Shown here piece by piece: positions 1-7,078 of a DNA stretch of 12,304 nucleotides (position 1 is its first letter; the number at the start of each line of letters is the position of its first letter). The DNA is from an uncultured Bacilli bacterium (lineage in GTDB: Bacteria > Bacillota_I > Bacilli_A > RF39 > UBA660). The notes below the pieces were generated by a model. The model ran no database searches and was not told the DNA's origin. It saw nothing but the letters and a program-made list of their open reading frames with translations. A program made the translations under genes and the position numbers. Location: assembly GCA_934091015.1 (NCBI GenBank), contig CAKOKM010000033.1, positions 1 to 12,304 of the forward strand, written 5' to 3'.

Positions 1-512
1 GCACATGCATTATAGTTATATATATTAGAATTAGTTACAACTAACAAATTATTTATTATATTCATTTGATGATCTATTGCTTTTAATATATTTATTTTCT
101 TTTTACCAAGAATATATAAACTCATATATTTAGCAAGATACTTTTTATTTTTTCTAAGTTCTTTTAAAGCAATATATTTATATTTTAGTGCACTATTTTC
201 TTCTTTAATTTTATGAGCATAATAAACTAATTTTTTACTATCAATTAAAGAATCTAAGATATTTCCTAAATGATCTTTATGCATAATATCTAAGGCTAAA
301 TCTTGATTCATTTTAATATTAGTAAATAGATCATCATCTAAATCAGTAAAATTAATACTTTCATCATAAAACTTAATATATTCTTCTTTTAACTTATCTA
401 CATATTGTTTTTCTTCATTAGATAAATCATCAAAAGATGGTATATCACTATAATTAGGATTACTTATAATTGTACTTTTAGCTTTCTTTTTAAATAAATT
501 ATTCCAAAACAT
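1..512 (-). CDS. Hypothetical protein, 3' end outside window
   Basis: An open frame of about 170 codons runs off the left edge, so the C-terminus is missing. I do not recognise the family. The N-terminus is MFWNNLFKKK, followed by an acidic stretch (about residues 20-60) and then lysine/isoleucine/leucine-rich segments likely to be alpha-helical, perhaps coiled coil. There is no clear signal peptide or long membrane segment. The start is placed at the ATG ending at 512 because AAAAGGG lies 8 nt upstream of it; an in-frame ATG two codons earlier (518) sits too close to that site. The gene is divergent from the membrane protein at 627 and has a good candidate promoter. Reality of the gene is well supported; function is unknown. 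Confidence 0.75.
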   Translation of the reverse strand, partial: MFWNNLFKKKAKSTIISNPNYSDIPSFDDLSNEEKQYVDKLKEEYIKFYDESINFTDLDDDLFTNIKMNQDLALDIMHKDHLGNILDSLIDSKKLVYYAHKIKEENSALKYKYIALKELRKNKKYLAKYMSLYILGKKKINILKAIDHQMNIINNLLVVTNSNIYNYNAC

Positions 513-537
513 ATACATTTCCCTTTTATTAGGGTTT

Positions 538-565
538 ATTGTAGCATAAAAGGAAATTTATGCAA
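538..565 (-). promoter_or_regulatory. Candidate promoter of the gene ending at 512
   Basis: Minus-strand TTGCAT (560-565), 16-nt spacer, TACAAT (538-543), with TG one base before the -10 box (extended -10). Transcription would start near 531, just upstream of the ribosome site. The TTGCAT -35 recurs at two other promoters in this window. Confidence 0.5.
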
Positions 566-573
566 ACATATTT

Positions 574-602
574 TTGTGTTTTATATATTCATTAATTATT
601 AT
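574..602 (+). promoter_or_regulatory. Candidate promoter of the small membrane protein gene
   Basis: TTGTGT (574-579), 17-nt spacer, TATTAT (597-602). Transcription would begin near 609. This makes the upstream GTG at 576 unusable as a start and supports the ATG at 627. Confidence 0.4.
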
Positions 603-626
603 CAAATATTTATCATATTAATTAAT

Positions 627-983
627 ATGAATAAAAGTATAAGTGGCCAACTATTTGATGTAGAAAAAGAAAATATTATTTGGTTAATATATCTTTTTAT
701 AATTGGGGCAAATTTTATTAGTAATTATTTTGAAGAAAAATATCTTTATACTATTGATGAAAAGTACCGTAAAATTTTTAGATATATAAATATTCTTGTA
801 TTATTTATCGCATTATGCATATATATCTATACTACTTATTTTACTTATAAAAACACAAAAAAAGATTCCCCAACTTATAGGAAACTTTTATTACTAGCTA
901 GTATTTGTATATTAATAGGTGGTGCAATTTATTTATATGTTGAAATATATAAGAATGCAAATCCAGAAATAGATATTATTTAA
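627..983 (+). CDS. Small three-helix membrane protein, unknown function
   Basis: A 118-aa protein starting MNKSISGQLF. Three hydrophobic segments are visible, each long enough to cross the membrane: around IIWLIYLFIIGANFI, around YINILVLFIALCIYIYTTYF, and around LLLLASICILIGGAIYLYV, separated by short charged loops (EEKYLYTIDEKYRK; KNTKKDSPTYRK). The frame extends upstream to a GTG at 576, but the added 17 residues are low-complexity and the candidate promoter overlaps them, so I prefer ATG 627. No Shine-Dalgarno is visible, so translation may start near the 5' end of a short leader. The 3' end overlaps the convergent pilin gene by 8 bp. I do not recognise the family. Confidence 0.65.
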   Translation: MNKSISGQLFDVEKENIIWLIYLFIIGANFISNYFEEKYLYTIDEKYRKIFRYINILVLFIALCIYIYTTYFTYKNTKKDSPTYRKLLLLASICILIGGAIYLYVEIYKNANPEIDII

Positions 984-1203
984 ACATATCTTCAATAGTT
1001 GTATTTTTACTTTTGCATTCTCCTTCTCCTGGCTTATCACCTGGCTCATAGTCTTCACCAACTAAAGAGCAACCCGTTTTAGTCATTGCATCTTTTAGAT
1101 ATCCTCCAAAATATGAAACAAGTCCTACTACTAATACTGTAACTAATCCTATGATTACTACATATTCTACTAAAGCTTGACCACGATTATTTAGTTTTTT
1201 CAT
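976..1203 (-). CDS. Flp/class III signal-type pilin precursor
   Basis: A 75-aa protein with the layout of a type IVb (Flp/Tad-like) prepilin: a short basic leader MKKLNNRG, a processing site after Gly8, then QALVEY, with the conserved glutamate (Glu13, position +5 after cleavage) and a 20-residue hydrophobic helix (about 14-33). The C-terminal part is polar, rich in Gly/Glu/Lys, and has two cysteines (45 and 63) that could form a disulfide. By family knowledge, such prepilins are cut by a TadV-like peptidase and assembled into a surface fibre or pseudopilus by a Tad ATPase. None of those partners is in this window, so this is an orphan pilin gene. A GGGTGA ribosome site lies 4-5 nt before the ATG. 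Class assignment is fairly sure; role is inferred. Confidence 0.75.
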   Translation of the reverse strand: MKKLNNRGQALVEYVVIIGLVTVLVVGLVSYFGGYLKDAMTKTGCSLVGEDYEPGDKPGEGECKSKNTTIEDMFK

Positions 1204-1220
1204 ATTTTCACCCTATAGTT

Positions 1221-1250
1221 ATTATCGCACTTATTTTGCATTTTTGTCAA
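1221..1250 (-). promoter_or_regulatory. Promoter of the pilin gene
   Basis: Minus-strand TTGACA (1245-1250, perfect -35), 18-nt spacer, GATAAT (1221-1226) preceded by TGC (extended -10). The start would be near 1214, leaving only about a dozen leader bases that contain the GGGTGA ribosome site. It overlaps the divergent DUF192 promoter. Confidence 0.65.
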
Positions 1251-1264
1251 TTATTATATATAAT
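1236..1264 (+). promoter_or_regulatory. Promoter of the DUF192 gene
   Basis: TTGCAT (1236-1241), 17-nt spacer, TATAAT (1259-1264, perfect -10). Transcription near 1271 would leave a leader of about 10 nt before ATG 1281. It lies back-to-back with, and physically overlaps, the pilin promoter, so polymerase binding may be mutually exclusive. Confidence 0.5.
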
Positions 1265-1280
1265 GTATTTGTGATTGATT

Positions 1281-1565
1281 ATGAAGATTGTAAAAGCAAA
1301 TTCTTTTTTTATGAAATTTAAGGGATTAATGTTAAAAAAAGATGTTAATTATGGAATGATTTTTTATAATACTAATATGATTCATACTTTCTTCATGAGA
1401 ATAAATATTGATGTTTATGGTTTAGATAATAATTTGATTGTTAAAGAGAAAATAAAAAATATTAAACCATGGAGTGTAATTATATTAAAATATAGTAAAA
1501 ATACTTTAGAAATACCTTCTTCATTAAATTATGAAATAAATATTGGAGATAAGGTCGAATTTTAG
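1281..1565 (+). CDS. DUF192 family protein
   Basis: A 94-aa protein matching the DUF192 (UPF0127) pattern along its whole length: FKGLMLKKD near the N-terminus (family F..R..GLM.R), GMIFYNTNMIHTFFMRINIDVYGLD (family GMLF...FWMKNT...LDI.FLD), then the C-terminal LEIPSS and INIGDKVEF (family V.E.PAG...I..GD.V). The fold is a small beta-barrel; no biochemical role is established. Unlike many secreted or lipid-anchored members, this copy has no signal peptide and should be cytoplasmic. ATG 1281 is preferred over the in-frame TTG at 1275, which would add only two residues. No Shine-Dalgarno is visible and the predicted leader is very short. Peptide deformylase follows 60 nt downstream with its own promoter. 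Confidence 0.8.
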   Translation: MKIVKANSFFMKFKGLMLKKDVNYGMIFYNTNMIHTFFMRINIDVYGLDNNLIVKEKIKNIKPWSVIILKYSKNTLEIPSSLNYEINIGDKVEF

Positions 1566-1567
1566 TA

Positions 1568-1596
1568 TTTATCTTTTTTTAAATTTTTGCTAAAAT
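1568..1596 (+). promoter_or_regulatory. Candidate promoter of peptide deformylase
   Basis: Extended -10 TGC-TAAAAT (-10 at 1591-1596). The -35 17 nt upstream (TTTATC, 1568-1573) is poor, as is common with extended -10 promoters. A strong ribosome site, AAAGGGG (1610-1616), follows 9 nt before the ATG at 1626. Confidence 0.45.
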
Positions 1597-1625
1597 ATAT
1601 CGTGTTATGAAAGGGGCATAAATTT

Positions 1626-2177
1626 ATGAAGTTACCTAATATTAAAATTTTAGATGAATCTAATAAGATTTTACATGAAAAATCTGAAGACGTTGTTTTT
1701 CCTTTAGATAGTAAAACAAAAAAACTTATTGATGATTCTTTAACATATTTAGAAATGAGTCAAATTGAAGAATATTCTGAAAAATACGATTTAAGACCAG
1801 GAATGGGACTTTCTTTTGTTCAAATTGGAATTAAAAAAAGAATATTTGTTATTTCAGAAGAACTTGATGATGGTAAATTTAAAAGATACGTTGTTATTAA
1901 TCCAAAAATTATTAGTAAGAGCGAGGAATTAATATATGTTGGCGAAGGTGAAGGTTGTTTATCAGTAAATCGTGAAGTTGAAGGTATTGTTCCAAGATAT
2001 GCTAGAATTACTGTTTCTGCTTTTGATGAAAATGGAAATCATTTTACTATAAGAGTTCGTGAAGATATATCAGTTGCATTTCAACATGAAATTGACCATT
2101 TAAATGGTATCTTATTTGTAGATAAAATTGATAAAAAGAATCCATATAAAAATAAAAATCTAATGAGAGAAATATAA
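1626..2177 (+). CDS. def: Peptide deformylase
   Basis: Removes the formyl group from the N-terminal formyl-methionine of nascent proteins in the cytoplasm; a metal-dependent hydrolase. The 183-aa protein has all three motifs: motif 1 at 59-68 (GMGLSFVQIG), motif 2 EGCLS at 109-113 (Cys111 is a metal ligand) and motif 3 HEIDH at 154-158 (His154 and His158 bind metal, Glu155 is catalytic). Length and the insertion between motifs 1 and 2 fit the Gram-positive type II form. Motif 1 departs from the usual GxGLAAPQIG (SFV for AAP), which recalls mollicute enzymes. The start is set by AAAGGGG 9 nt upstream. The last codons form the left arm of the terminator shared with the convergent rseP. No methionyl-tRNA formyltransferase gene is adjacent. 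Confidence 0.95.
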   Translation: MKLPNIKILDESNKILHEKSEDVVFPLDSKTKKLIDDSLTYLEMSQIEEYSEKYDLRPGMGLSFVQIGIKKRIFVISEELDDGKFKRYVVINPKIISKSEELIYVGEGEGCLSVNREVEGIVPRYARITVSAFDENGNHFTIRVREDISVAFQHEIDHLNGILFVDKIDKKNPYKNKNLMREI

Positions 2178-2191
2178 TCATTAGATTTTTT
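2154..2191. terminator. Bidirectional terminator between def and rseP
   Basis: Perfect 12-bp stem (2154-2165 with 2179-2190) and a 13-nt loop, with A-run and T-run flanks so that both strands read stem plus U-tract. The left arm lies inside the end of def; the loop contains its stop codon. It serves def (plus) and the uppS-cdsA-rseP operon (minus). Confidence 0.85.
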
Positions 2192-2194
2192 CTT

Positions 2195-3247
2195 TTAAGT
2201 TAACCTTATAATATCTTGAATTGTTATGTATACCATTAAAAGCATTAATAGAATGAAACCAACTGAATGAAAAGCGTTTTCAACTTCTGGTTTTACTTTA
2301 CTTCCTTTAATTGCTTCTATTATTACAAATAGTACTCTTCCTCCATCAAAGGCTGGAAATGGAATTGCATTTATAACTGCTAAATTAATACTTAAATATG
2401 ATGTTAGATATAAAAGTTGTCTAAATGTTCCAGCACTTTTAACAACAGTATACATACCAACTGGGCCAGATAACGCTGATAAAGATAATTTGCCGGTAAA
2501 TAAATTAATTATTATTAATAACATTGTAGATACAATACTACCTAACTTAGTAAAAGCATATTTTAATGAAGGCAAAAATCCTCTTATTTCTTTATCTCCA
2601 ACTCCAATACCAAACACCTTAGTTTCTGTGCCATCTTCATTTATTTTGCTTAATGGGGTTATTTGATAATTTTTAATAGTACCATCTTTCTTCTCTATTT
2701 CAAATTCAGTATATGGTTTATCATTTTTATAACTCATTATTAATGTTACTTTATCCCAAGTATTTACTTTATAACCATTTATTTTGGTAATTTTATCACC
2801 AACTTCAATCCCTGCTTCAGCAATAGGATAACCTTCTGGTGCATAGCCTACTATTGATTTTTGTTCAGTATGTCCCCAAATAAGAGATTGAACAAATAGT
2901 AGAACTAAAGCTAGTAAAATATTCATTGTTACGCCAGCTAATAATATTATTATTCTTTCTAACTTTGAACGATTACACATGTATTCATTCTTTTTTATTT
3001 TTTTATTATCTTCATCTTCAATAACTTCTCCAGCCATAGCACAAAATCCACCGATTGGTAATAATCTAATGGAATATTCAGTTGGATCGTTTTTATTTTT
3101 TCTTTTAAATGAATAAATTTTAGGACCCATTCCAATGGCGAATTCATTAACATAAACTCCTATTTTTTTAGCAGTAATAAAGTGTCCAAATTCGTGAACA
3201 AACACTAAAACTCCTAAAATTAATATTAAATATATAATTGATAACAT
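2195..3247 (-). CDS. rseP: RseP/RasP family site-2 zinc metalloprotease
   Basis: A membrane-embedded M50 protease that cuts anti-sigma factors and leftover signal peptides within the bilayer. The 350-aa protein has the zinc motif HEFGH at 18-22 in the first membrane helix, a second helix around 98-120, a PDZ domain at about 130-200 (GYPIAEAGIEVGDKITKING), then membrane helices and the NAIPFPAFDGG motif at 293-303, where Asp301 is the third zinc ligand (family NxxPxPxLDGG). A last helix lies near 328-345. Length is close to other short Firmicute RseP/RasP proteins. GGAGG lies 5 nt before the ATG. It is the last gene of uppS-cdsA-rseP, 9 nt after cdsA, and ends at the shared terminator. Confidence 0.93.
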   Translation of the reverse strand: MLSIIYLILILGVLVFVHEFGHFITAKKIGVYVNEFAIGMGPKIYSFKRKNKNDPTEYSIRLLPIGGFCAMAGEVIEDEDNKKIKKNEYMCNRSKLERIIILLAGVTMNILLALVLLFVQSLIWGHTEQKSIVGYAPEGYPIAEAGIEVGDKITKINGYKVNTWDKVTLIMSYKNDKPYTEFEIEKKDGTIKNYQITPLSKINEDGTETKVFGIGVGDKEIRGFLPSLKYAFTKLGSIVSTMLLIIINLFTGKLSLSALSGPVGMYTVVKSAGTFRQLLYLTSYLSINLAVINAIPFPAFDGGRVLFVIIEAIKGSKVKPEVENAFHSVGFILLMLLMVYITIQDIIRLT

Positions 3248-3256
3248 TGTTTCCTC

Positions 3257-4039
3257 CTATAAATAATCTATAAATATTATAAACAAATATGATACAAATA
3301 TGATACTATCTAATCTGTCTATTATTCCACCATGTCCAGGAATTAAGTTACTAAAGTCTTTAATATTATGATTTCTTTTAATAGCGCTAAAGAATAAATC
3401 ACCTATTTGAGCTATTATACTTGCGAGTATTAAAATTAAAACTTTATTTAATGTTAGAGTGTTTCCAATAAAATATATATAATATATTGAAGAAAGAATG
3501 GTTGATACTAAAAGCCCAGTAATACATCCTTCCCATGTTTTTTTTGGCGATAACTTTGTTACTTTGTGTTTTCCAATTAGCATACCACCAAAGTAAGCGA
3601 ATGTATCTGTAAAAATTGGAATTAACATTAACAAAATAAAATAACTTAGAGAATAATTTCTAGTTGATAATAAAAAGTTTAAACCTAATCCGACTAGGAA
3701 TAAAAAACTTGTTAAGCTAAAAGCATCACTGGTTGTATATTCATTACTTGGTTGATATTTTATTACAGGTATTAATGTTAATAGTATGGCTAACGCTAAT
3801 AATTTGAAATCGAAGTTATTAATTATAAAATTTGACTCATAATTATTAAATATTATTATCATGTAGGATATAAACGATAATATTTTTACTATTTTTGGGT
3901 ATTTATTCAGCTTAATTATTTCATAAAATGACATTAATCCGATAACTGCGATGCCTAATATGAATGCCTTATTTCCAATGATTATTAATGGAATCGCTAT
4001 CAACAACATTATAATTGCACTTATTATTCTTTTTTTCAT
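3257..4039 (-). CDS. cdsA: Phosphatidate cytidylyltransferase
   Basis: Makes CDP-diacylglycerol from phosphatidic acid and CTP, the branch point for phosphatidylglycerol and cardiolipin. The 260-aa polytopic membrane protein has many hydrophobic segments from residue 4 onward. It carries SPKKTWEG at 164-171 and the full CdsA signature at 218-244 (S-x-x-K-R-x4-K-D, then PGHGG and D-R-x-D with Asp241 and Asp244). Its ATG overlaps the uppS stop in TAATG, and its GGAGG ribosome site is the codons for the last glycines of UppS, so translation is probably coupled to uppS. Length is typical. Function is clear. Confidence 0.95.
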   Translation of the reverse strand: MKKRIISAIIMLLIAIPLIIIGNKAFILGIAVIGLMSFYEIIKLNKYPKIVKILSFISYMIIIFNNYESNFIINNFDFKLLALAILLTLIPVIKYQPSNEYTTSDAFSLTSFLFLVGLGLNFLLSTRNYSLSYFILLMLIPIFTDTFAYFGGMLIGKHKVTKLSPKKTWEGCITGLLVSTILSSIYYIYFIGNTLTLNKVLILILASIIAQIGDLFFSAIKRNHNIKDFSNLIPGHGGIIDRLDSIIFVSYLFIIFIDYL

Positions 4040-4716
4040 TAGTTTCCTCCAAATCTTCTATGACGATGATTATATTCTTCTAAGGCTAGATCAAACTCGT
4101 TTTCATCAAAATCAGGAAAATATACCTTGGTGAAGTATAATTCGGCATAACTTGCTTGCCATAACATAAAATTTGATAGTCTATATTCTCCACTTGTTCT
4201 AATTACTAAATCTAGAGGTGGAATATCTTGATATAAATACTGACTGATATTTTCTTCAGTTATTTCTTTATTGTCTTTAACTAATTTATTACAGGCGTCA
4301 ACAATTTCTGGTTTTGATCCATAATTAAAGCAAACATTTAAAGTGCCACCGGTGTTATCTTTAGTTAATTCGGTAACTTTATCAATGCAAGCTAAGACTT
4401 TATCAGATAAATTTTCTCTTCGCCCAGAAAAAACTACTTTAATATTATCTTTAGCTAAATTCTTTAATTTTTTATTAAATGTAGCGATAAGTAAATCCAT
4501 TAAATAACTTACTTCTTCTATTGAACGGTTGAAGTTTTCCGTTGAAAAAGCATATATACTTAAATATTTAATTCCTTTATCAAATACATATTTAGCAAGT
4601 GAGCATATGCGATCTGCTCCTGCTCTATGTCCTTCTAATGATTTCTTATTTTTTTCTTTGGCCCATCTACGATTTCCATCCATAATGATTCCAACGTGAG
4701 TTATTTTATTTTCCAT
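4039..4716 (-). CDS. uppS: Isoprenyl transferase (undecaprenyl diphosphate synthase)
   Basis: A cis-prenyltransferase that extends farnesyl diphosphate with isopentenyl diphosphate to make the polyprenyl carrier lipid for peptidoglycan and other wall polymers. The 225-aa protein has the signature IMDGNRRWAK at 11-20 with catalytic Asp13, FSTENF at 57-62, FNYGSKPEI at 130-138 (usually NYGGR.EI), IRTSGEYRLSNFMLWQ at 172-187 with the diphosphate-binding Arg/Ser residues, and the terminal RRFGG. It is slightly shorter than the usual 240-250 residues. The start is supported by AGGA 9 nt upstream. It is the first gene of the lipid operon, with its own TTGCAT/TATAAT promoter. Chain length of the product cannot be read from sequence. 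Confidence 0.95.
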   Translation of the reverse strand: MENKITHVGIIMDGNRRWAKEKNKKSLEGHRAGADRICSLAKYVFDKGIKYLSIYAFSTENFNRSIEEVSYLMDLLIATFNKKLKNLAKDNIKVVFSGRRENLSDKVLACIDKVTELTKDNTGGTLNVCFNYGSKPEIVDACNKLVKDNKEITEENISQYLYQDIPPLDLVIRTSGEYRLSNFMLWQASYAELYFTKVYFPDFDENEFDLALEEYNHRHRRFGGN

Positions 4717-4735
4717 TTTTTCACATCCTAATAAA

Positions 4736-4764
4736 ATTATATAATTAAATTATTATTTATGCAA
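4736..4764 (-). promoter_or_regulatory. Promoter of uppS-cdsA-rseP
   Basis: Minus-strand TTGCAT (4759-4764), 17-nt spacer, TATAAT (4736-4741, perfect). It lies between the SUF operon terminator and the uppS start. The TTGCAT -35 is the same as at the DUF192 gene and at the gene ending at 512. Confidence 0.6.
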
Positions 4765-4783
4765 AATATATTTATGCTTTTGA

Positions 4784-4812
4784 CAAAAAGAAAATGGATG
4801 TTAATCCATTTT
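4784..4812 (-). terminator. Rho-independent terminator of the SUF operon
   Basis: On the minus strand, a 9-bp perfect stem (4804-4812 with 4791-4799) with a 4-nt loop is followed by CTTTTTG. It lies 12 nt after the sufU stop. Confidence 0.85.
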
Positions 4813-4824
4813 ACTATTTTAATT

Positions 4825-5238
4825 TTATTTTGAAACTAATTTATATAATGCTTTATATGGAAGTGTTGCGCAGGTTTTACGACTTTCTTGCTTGTACATT
4901 TCATCAAAAGCGAGTGATTCATTCATTTTATCTTTATCATATTCTTGCTCATTTATCATATTATTAAAGTTATCTATTATAGCTAAAGCTTCTTCTTTAG
5001 TTTTACCAATAATTTCTTTTAACATAATAGATGTACTAGCAGTTGATATAGCACAGGCTTCTCCATCAAAGTAAGCATCTTTAATGATATTTCCATCAAA
5101 TTTAATAAATATATTTATATTATCAATGCATGATGAATTATTAGCGTTTGCTGTTTCAAAATCTTCTCCTTGGGTTTCTTTATGAAAAGGATTACTATAA
5201 TTATCTAATATTATTTCTCTTCTAACTTCTGGTTCCAT
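4825..5238 (-). CDS. sufU: SufU, zinc-dependent sulfur-transfer protein of SUF
   Basis: A partner of SufS in Firmicute SUF systems: its zinc site takes persulfide sulfur from SufS and passes it on. The 137-aa protein keeps the ligand set Cys37 and Asp39 (SSCIDN), Cys62 (GEACAIS) and Cys123 (SRKTCATLPYKAL), spaced as in SufU. It carries the SufU-type insertion before the third cysteine that separates SufU from IscU scaffolds. The first motif is looser than the usual NPxCGD: isoleucine replaces glycine between Cys and Asp. The ATG overlaps the sufS stop in TAATG, with AAAGGA upstream inside sufS. Last gene of the operon, followed by a terminator. Confidence 0.92.
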   Translation of the reverse strand: MEPEVRREIILDNYSNPFHKETQGEDFETANANNSSCIDNINIFIKFDGNIIKDAYFDGEACAISTASTSIMLKEIIGKTKEEALAIIDNFNNMINEQEYDKDKMNESLAFDEMYKQESRKTCATLPYKALYKLVSK

Positions 5239-6434
5239 TAAATCATTTCCTTTATTATTTTATCTTTATTTGATAATAGTTCAACTAAACTATCTATCTC
5301 TTCTTTAGTATTGTAAAAATATAAACTTACTCTTACAGTATTTTTTACGCCGGTTGAATGTTTTAATATTTTAGCACAATGATTACCGGCTCTAACACAA
5401 ATATTGTATTTATTTAAATAATAGGCAACATCTTGACTAAAGACATCTTCTACATTAAATGCGACTATTCCACTGTCGGCTTCTTCATTAACAATTTGAA
5501 TATATGGAATTTTTGCTAATTTACTTATTAAATATGATTTTAATTTTTGTTCATAAATACTGATGGTATCCATTCCGATTTTTTCTAAGTAATCAATAGC
5601 AGCACCTAGTCCAATAACTCCAGCAATATTAGGAGTTCCAGCTTCTAATCTTTGGGGTAAATCTTTTAGATAAACTTCATTTTCGTTATCAAAAGATTCA
5701 TTCATTCCGCCACCCAAAAGGATTGGTTCTACTTCTTCTAATAATTCTTTTTTACCATATAAAACACCTACTCCAGTAGGACCACACATTTTATGACCAG
5801 AAAAGGCTAGAAAATCAACATCACTATCCTTTACATCACATTTACGATGTGGAACACTTTGGGCGCCATCACAGACTACAAATATATTATTTTCATGAGC
5901 AAGTTTACATATTTCTTTCATTGGCCTTATATCACCAACAACGTTTGTTATTTCAGCAAGGGAGATTACTTTTGTTTTGGGAGTAATTGCTTTTTTTAAA
6001 TTTTCTAATGTAACATGAAGGTTTCCATCTAATTTAACTCTTTTTATTACTACTCCATATTTTGTTGCTAATCTAAACCATGGCATAACGTTGCTAGCAT
6101 GTTCGGCATCAGAAATTATAACTTCATCGCCGGCTTCTAAATTATTTTCAAAGAATCCTTTTACAATTAAATTTAAACTTTCGGTTGCTCCACTAGTAAA
6201 CACTACTTCATCCGGATTTGCATTAATAAATTTAGCAACTTTAATTCTAGCATTTTCATATTCAACATCAACTTTATAGCTTAAACTATAATCTCCTCTA
6301 TGGGCATTTGCACAATATTTAGTATAGTATTCGTTCATTTTATCTAATACTACTTTAGGTTTAAAAGTTGTTGCACCATTATCTAAATAAATTACATTAT
6401 TCATAAGTTCTTTAGGAAAATCATCACGATGCAT
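5238..6434 (-). CDS. sufS: Cysteine desulfurase SufS
   Basis: A PLP enzyme that removes sulfur from cysteine as a persulfide for cluster building. It is 398 aa, normal for group II desulfurases. Visible landmarks are LDNGATT at 17-23, the cofactor-stacking His112 in AEHASN, Asp189 (VVCDGAQS) for the PLP nitrogen, the Schiff-base Lys215 in SGHKMCGPTGVG, and the persulfide cysteine Cys353 in RAGNHCAK (family RAGHHCA). The start is supported by GGAGGTGA about 7-10 nt upstream. That ribosome site is built from the last two arginine codons and the TGA stop of the preceding SufB/D gene. It overlaps sufU by one base. Function is clear. Confidence 0.95.
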   Translation of the reverse strand: MHRDDFPKELMNNVIYLDNGATTFKPKVVLDKMNEYYTKYCANAHRGDYSLSYKVDVEYENARIKVAKFINANPDEVVFTSGATESLNLIVKGFFENNLEAGDEVIISDAEHASNVMPWFRLATKYGVVIKRVKLDGNLHVTLENLKKAITPKTKVISLAEITNVVGDIRPMKEICKLAHENNIFVVCDGAQSVPHRKCDVKDSDVDFLAFSGHKMCGPTGVGVLYGKKELLEEVEPILLGGGMNESFDNENEVYLKDLPQRLEAGTPNIAGVIGLGAAIDYLEKIGMDTISIYEQKLKSYLISKLAKIPYIQIVNEEADSGIVAFNVEDVFSQDVAYYLNKYNICVRAGNHCAKILKHSTGVKNTVRVSLYFYNTKEEIDSLVELLSNKDKIIKEMI

Positions 6435-6441
6435 AAATATT

Positions 6442-7065
6442 TCACCTCCTCGAATTTAAATATTCTCTAATTTTTGTTTTTAATTCTTCATTATCAATAA
6501 CACTTAATAAATATCCTTGAACTATTAGTTTTTCAGCATTTTCTTTATTTATACCTTTGCTCATTAAATAAAATACTTCATCTTTATTAATATTTCCAAT
6601 GGCATTTTCATGATTAGCTATGATTTGACTTGTTTTAATATACATGTTTGGTTTGCAAATAACTTTACCATTATTAATATTTATTATTTTAATTTTTTCT
6701 TCCAATATATTGTTATTATTACCTTTAAGTAGTGTTCCATCGATATCTACTTTAGATGTTCCTTCATTATTAACTCCTCTTACATTTACTAATACATTTG
6801 ATTTTTCACCTGTATAATTAATGTTTATTTTTAAGTTGTAATTGGTATTATTAATATATGAATGATTAAAGACTAGACTTGAATTAGTTCCAATATAAAT
6901 ATTTATTTCATTATTATCATCTATGGCATCTATAAAATAATTTATAGTTAAGGATGAATTATCTTTTATTTCAATCGTGTTAATTCCTAATGATTTATTA
7001 AAATAATTTATTTCTTTAACTACATCATTATCTACTAATATTATATTATCTTTTTTCATTTGCAT
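6442..7065 (-). CDS. Short SufB/SufD-family scaffold protein
   Basis: A 207-aa member of the SufB/SufD family, about half the usual 400-470 residues. The beta-helix part (about 30-150) is rich in Asn/Ile. The C-terminal module is clear: KPNMYIKTSQIIANHENAIG at 138-157, then DEVFYLMSKGI at 162-172 and the helical tail AEKLIVQGYL (family HgAxxGxIdeexLFYLxSRGi). His152-Glu153 aligns with the His-Glu of SufB; Cys137 is the only cysteine. The N-terminal region of full SufB/SufD is missing, but the ORF is intact, uninterrupted and tightly packed between sufC and sufS, so it looks like a true short form rather than a wreck. It probably forms the SufC-bound scaffold, perhaps as a homodimer. Two starts (codons 1 and 3) are possible; no strong Shine-Dalgarno is visible. 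Assignment to SufB or SufD is unresolved. Confidence 0.82.
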   Translation of the reverse strand: MQMKKDNIILVDNDVVKEINYFNKSLGINTIEIKDNSSLTINYFIDAIDDNNEINIYIGTNSSLVFNHSYINNTNYNLKININYTGEKSNVLVNVRGVNNEGTSKVDIDGTLLKGNNNNILEEKIKIININNGKVICKPNMYIKTSQIIANHENAIGNINKDEVFYLMSKGINKENAEKLIVQGYLLSVIDNEELKTKIREYLNSRR

Positions 7066-7078
7066 CTACTTAATTAAC

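Noticed and set aside
576..626. GTG at 576 as the start of the small membrane protein.
   Set aside because: The extra 17 residues are low-complexity and overlap a plausible promoter; no ribosome site precedes it.
971..991. AGATAT/ATATCT hairpin between the convergent membrane protein and pilin genes as a shared terminator.
   Set aside because: Only a 6-bp AT stem with a 9-nt loop and no clean U-tract on either side.
4892..5074. Plus-strand open frames inside sufU, sufS (6091-6279), cdsA (3951-4133), the repeat protein (8294-8518) and the nuclease (11299-11508).
   Set aside because: All lie antisense within strong genes, with no ribosome sites and no recognisable protein features.
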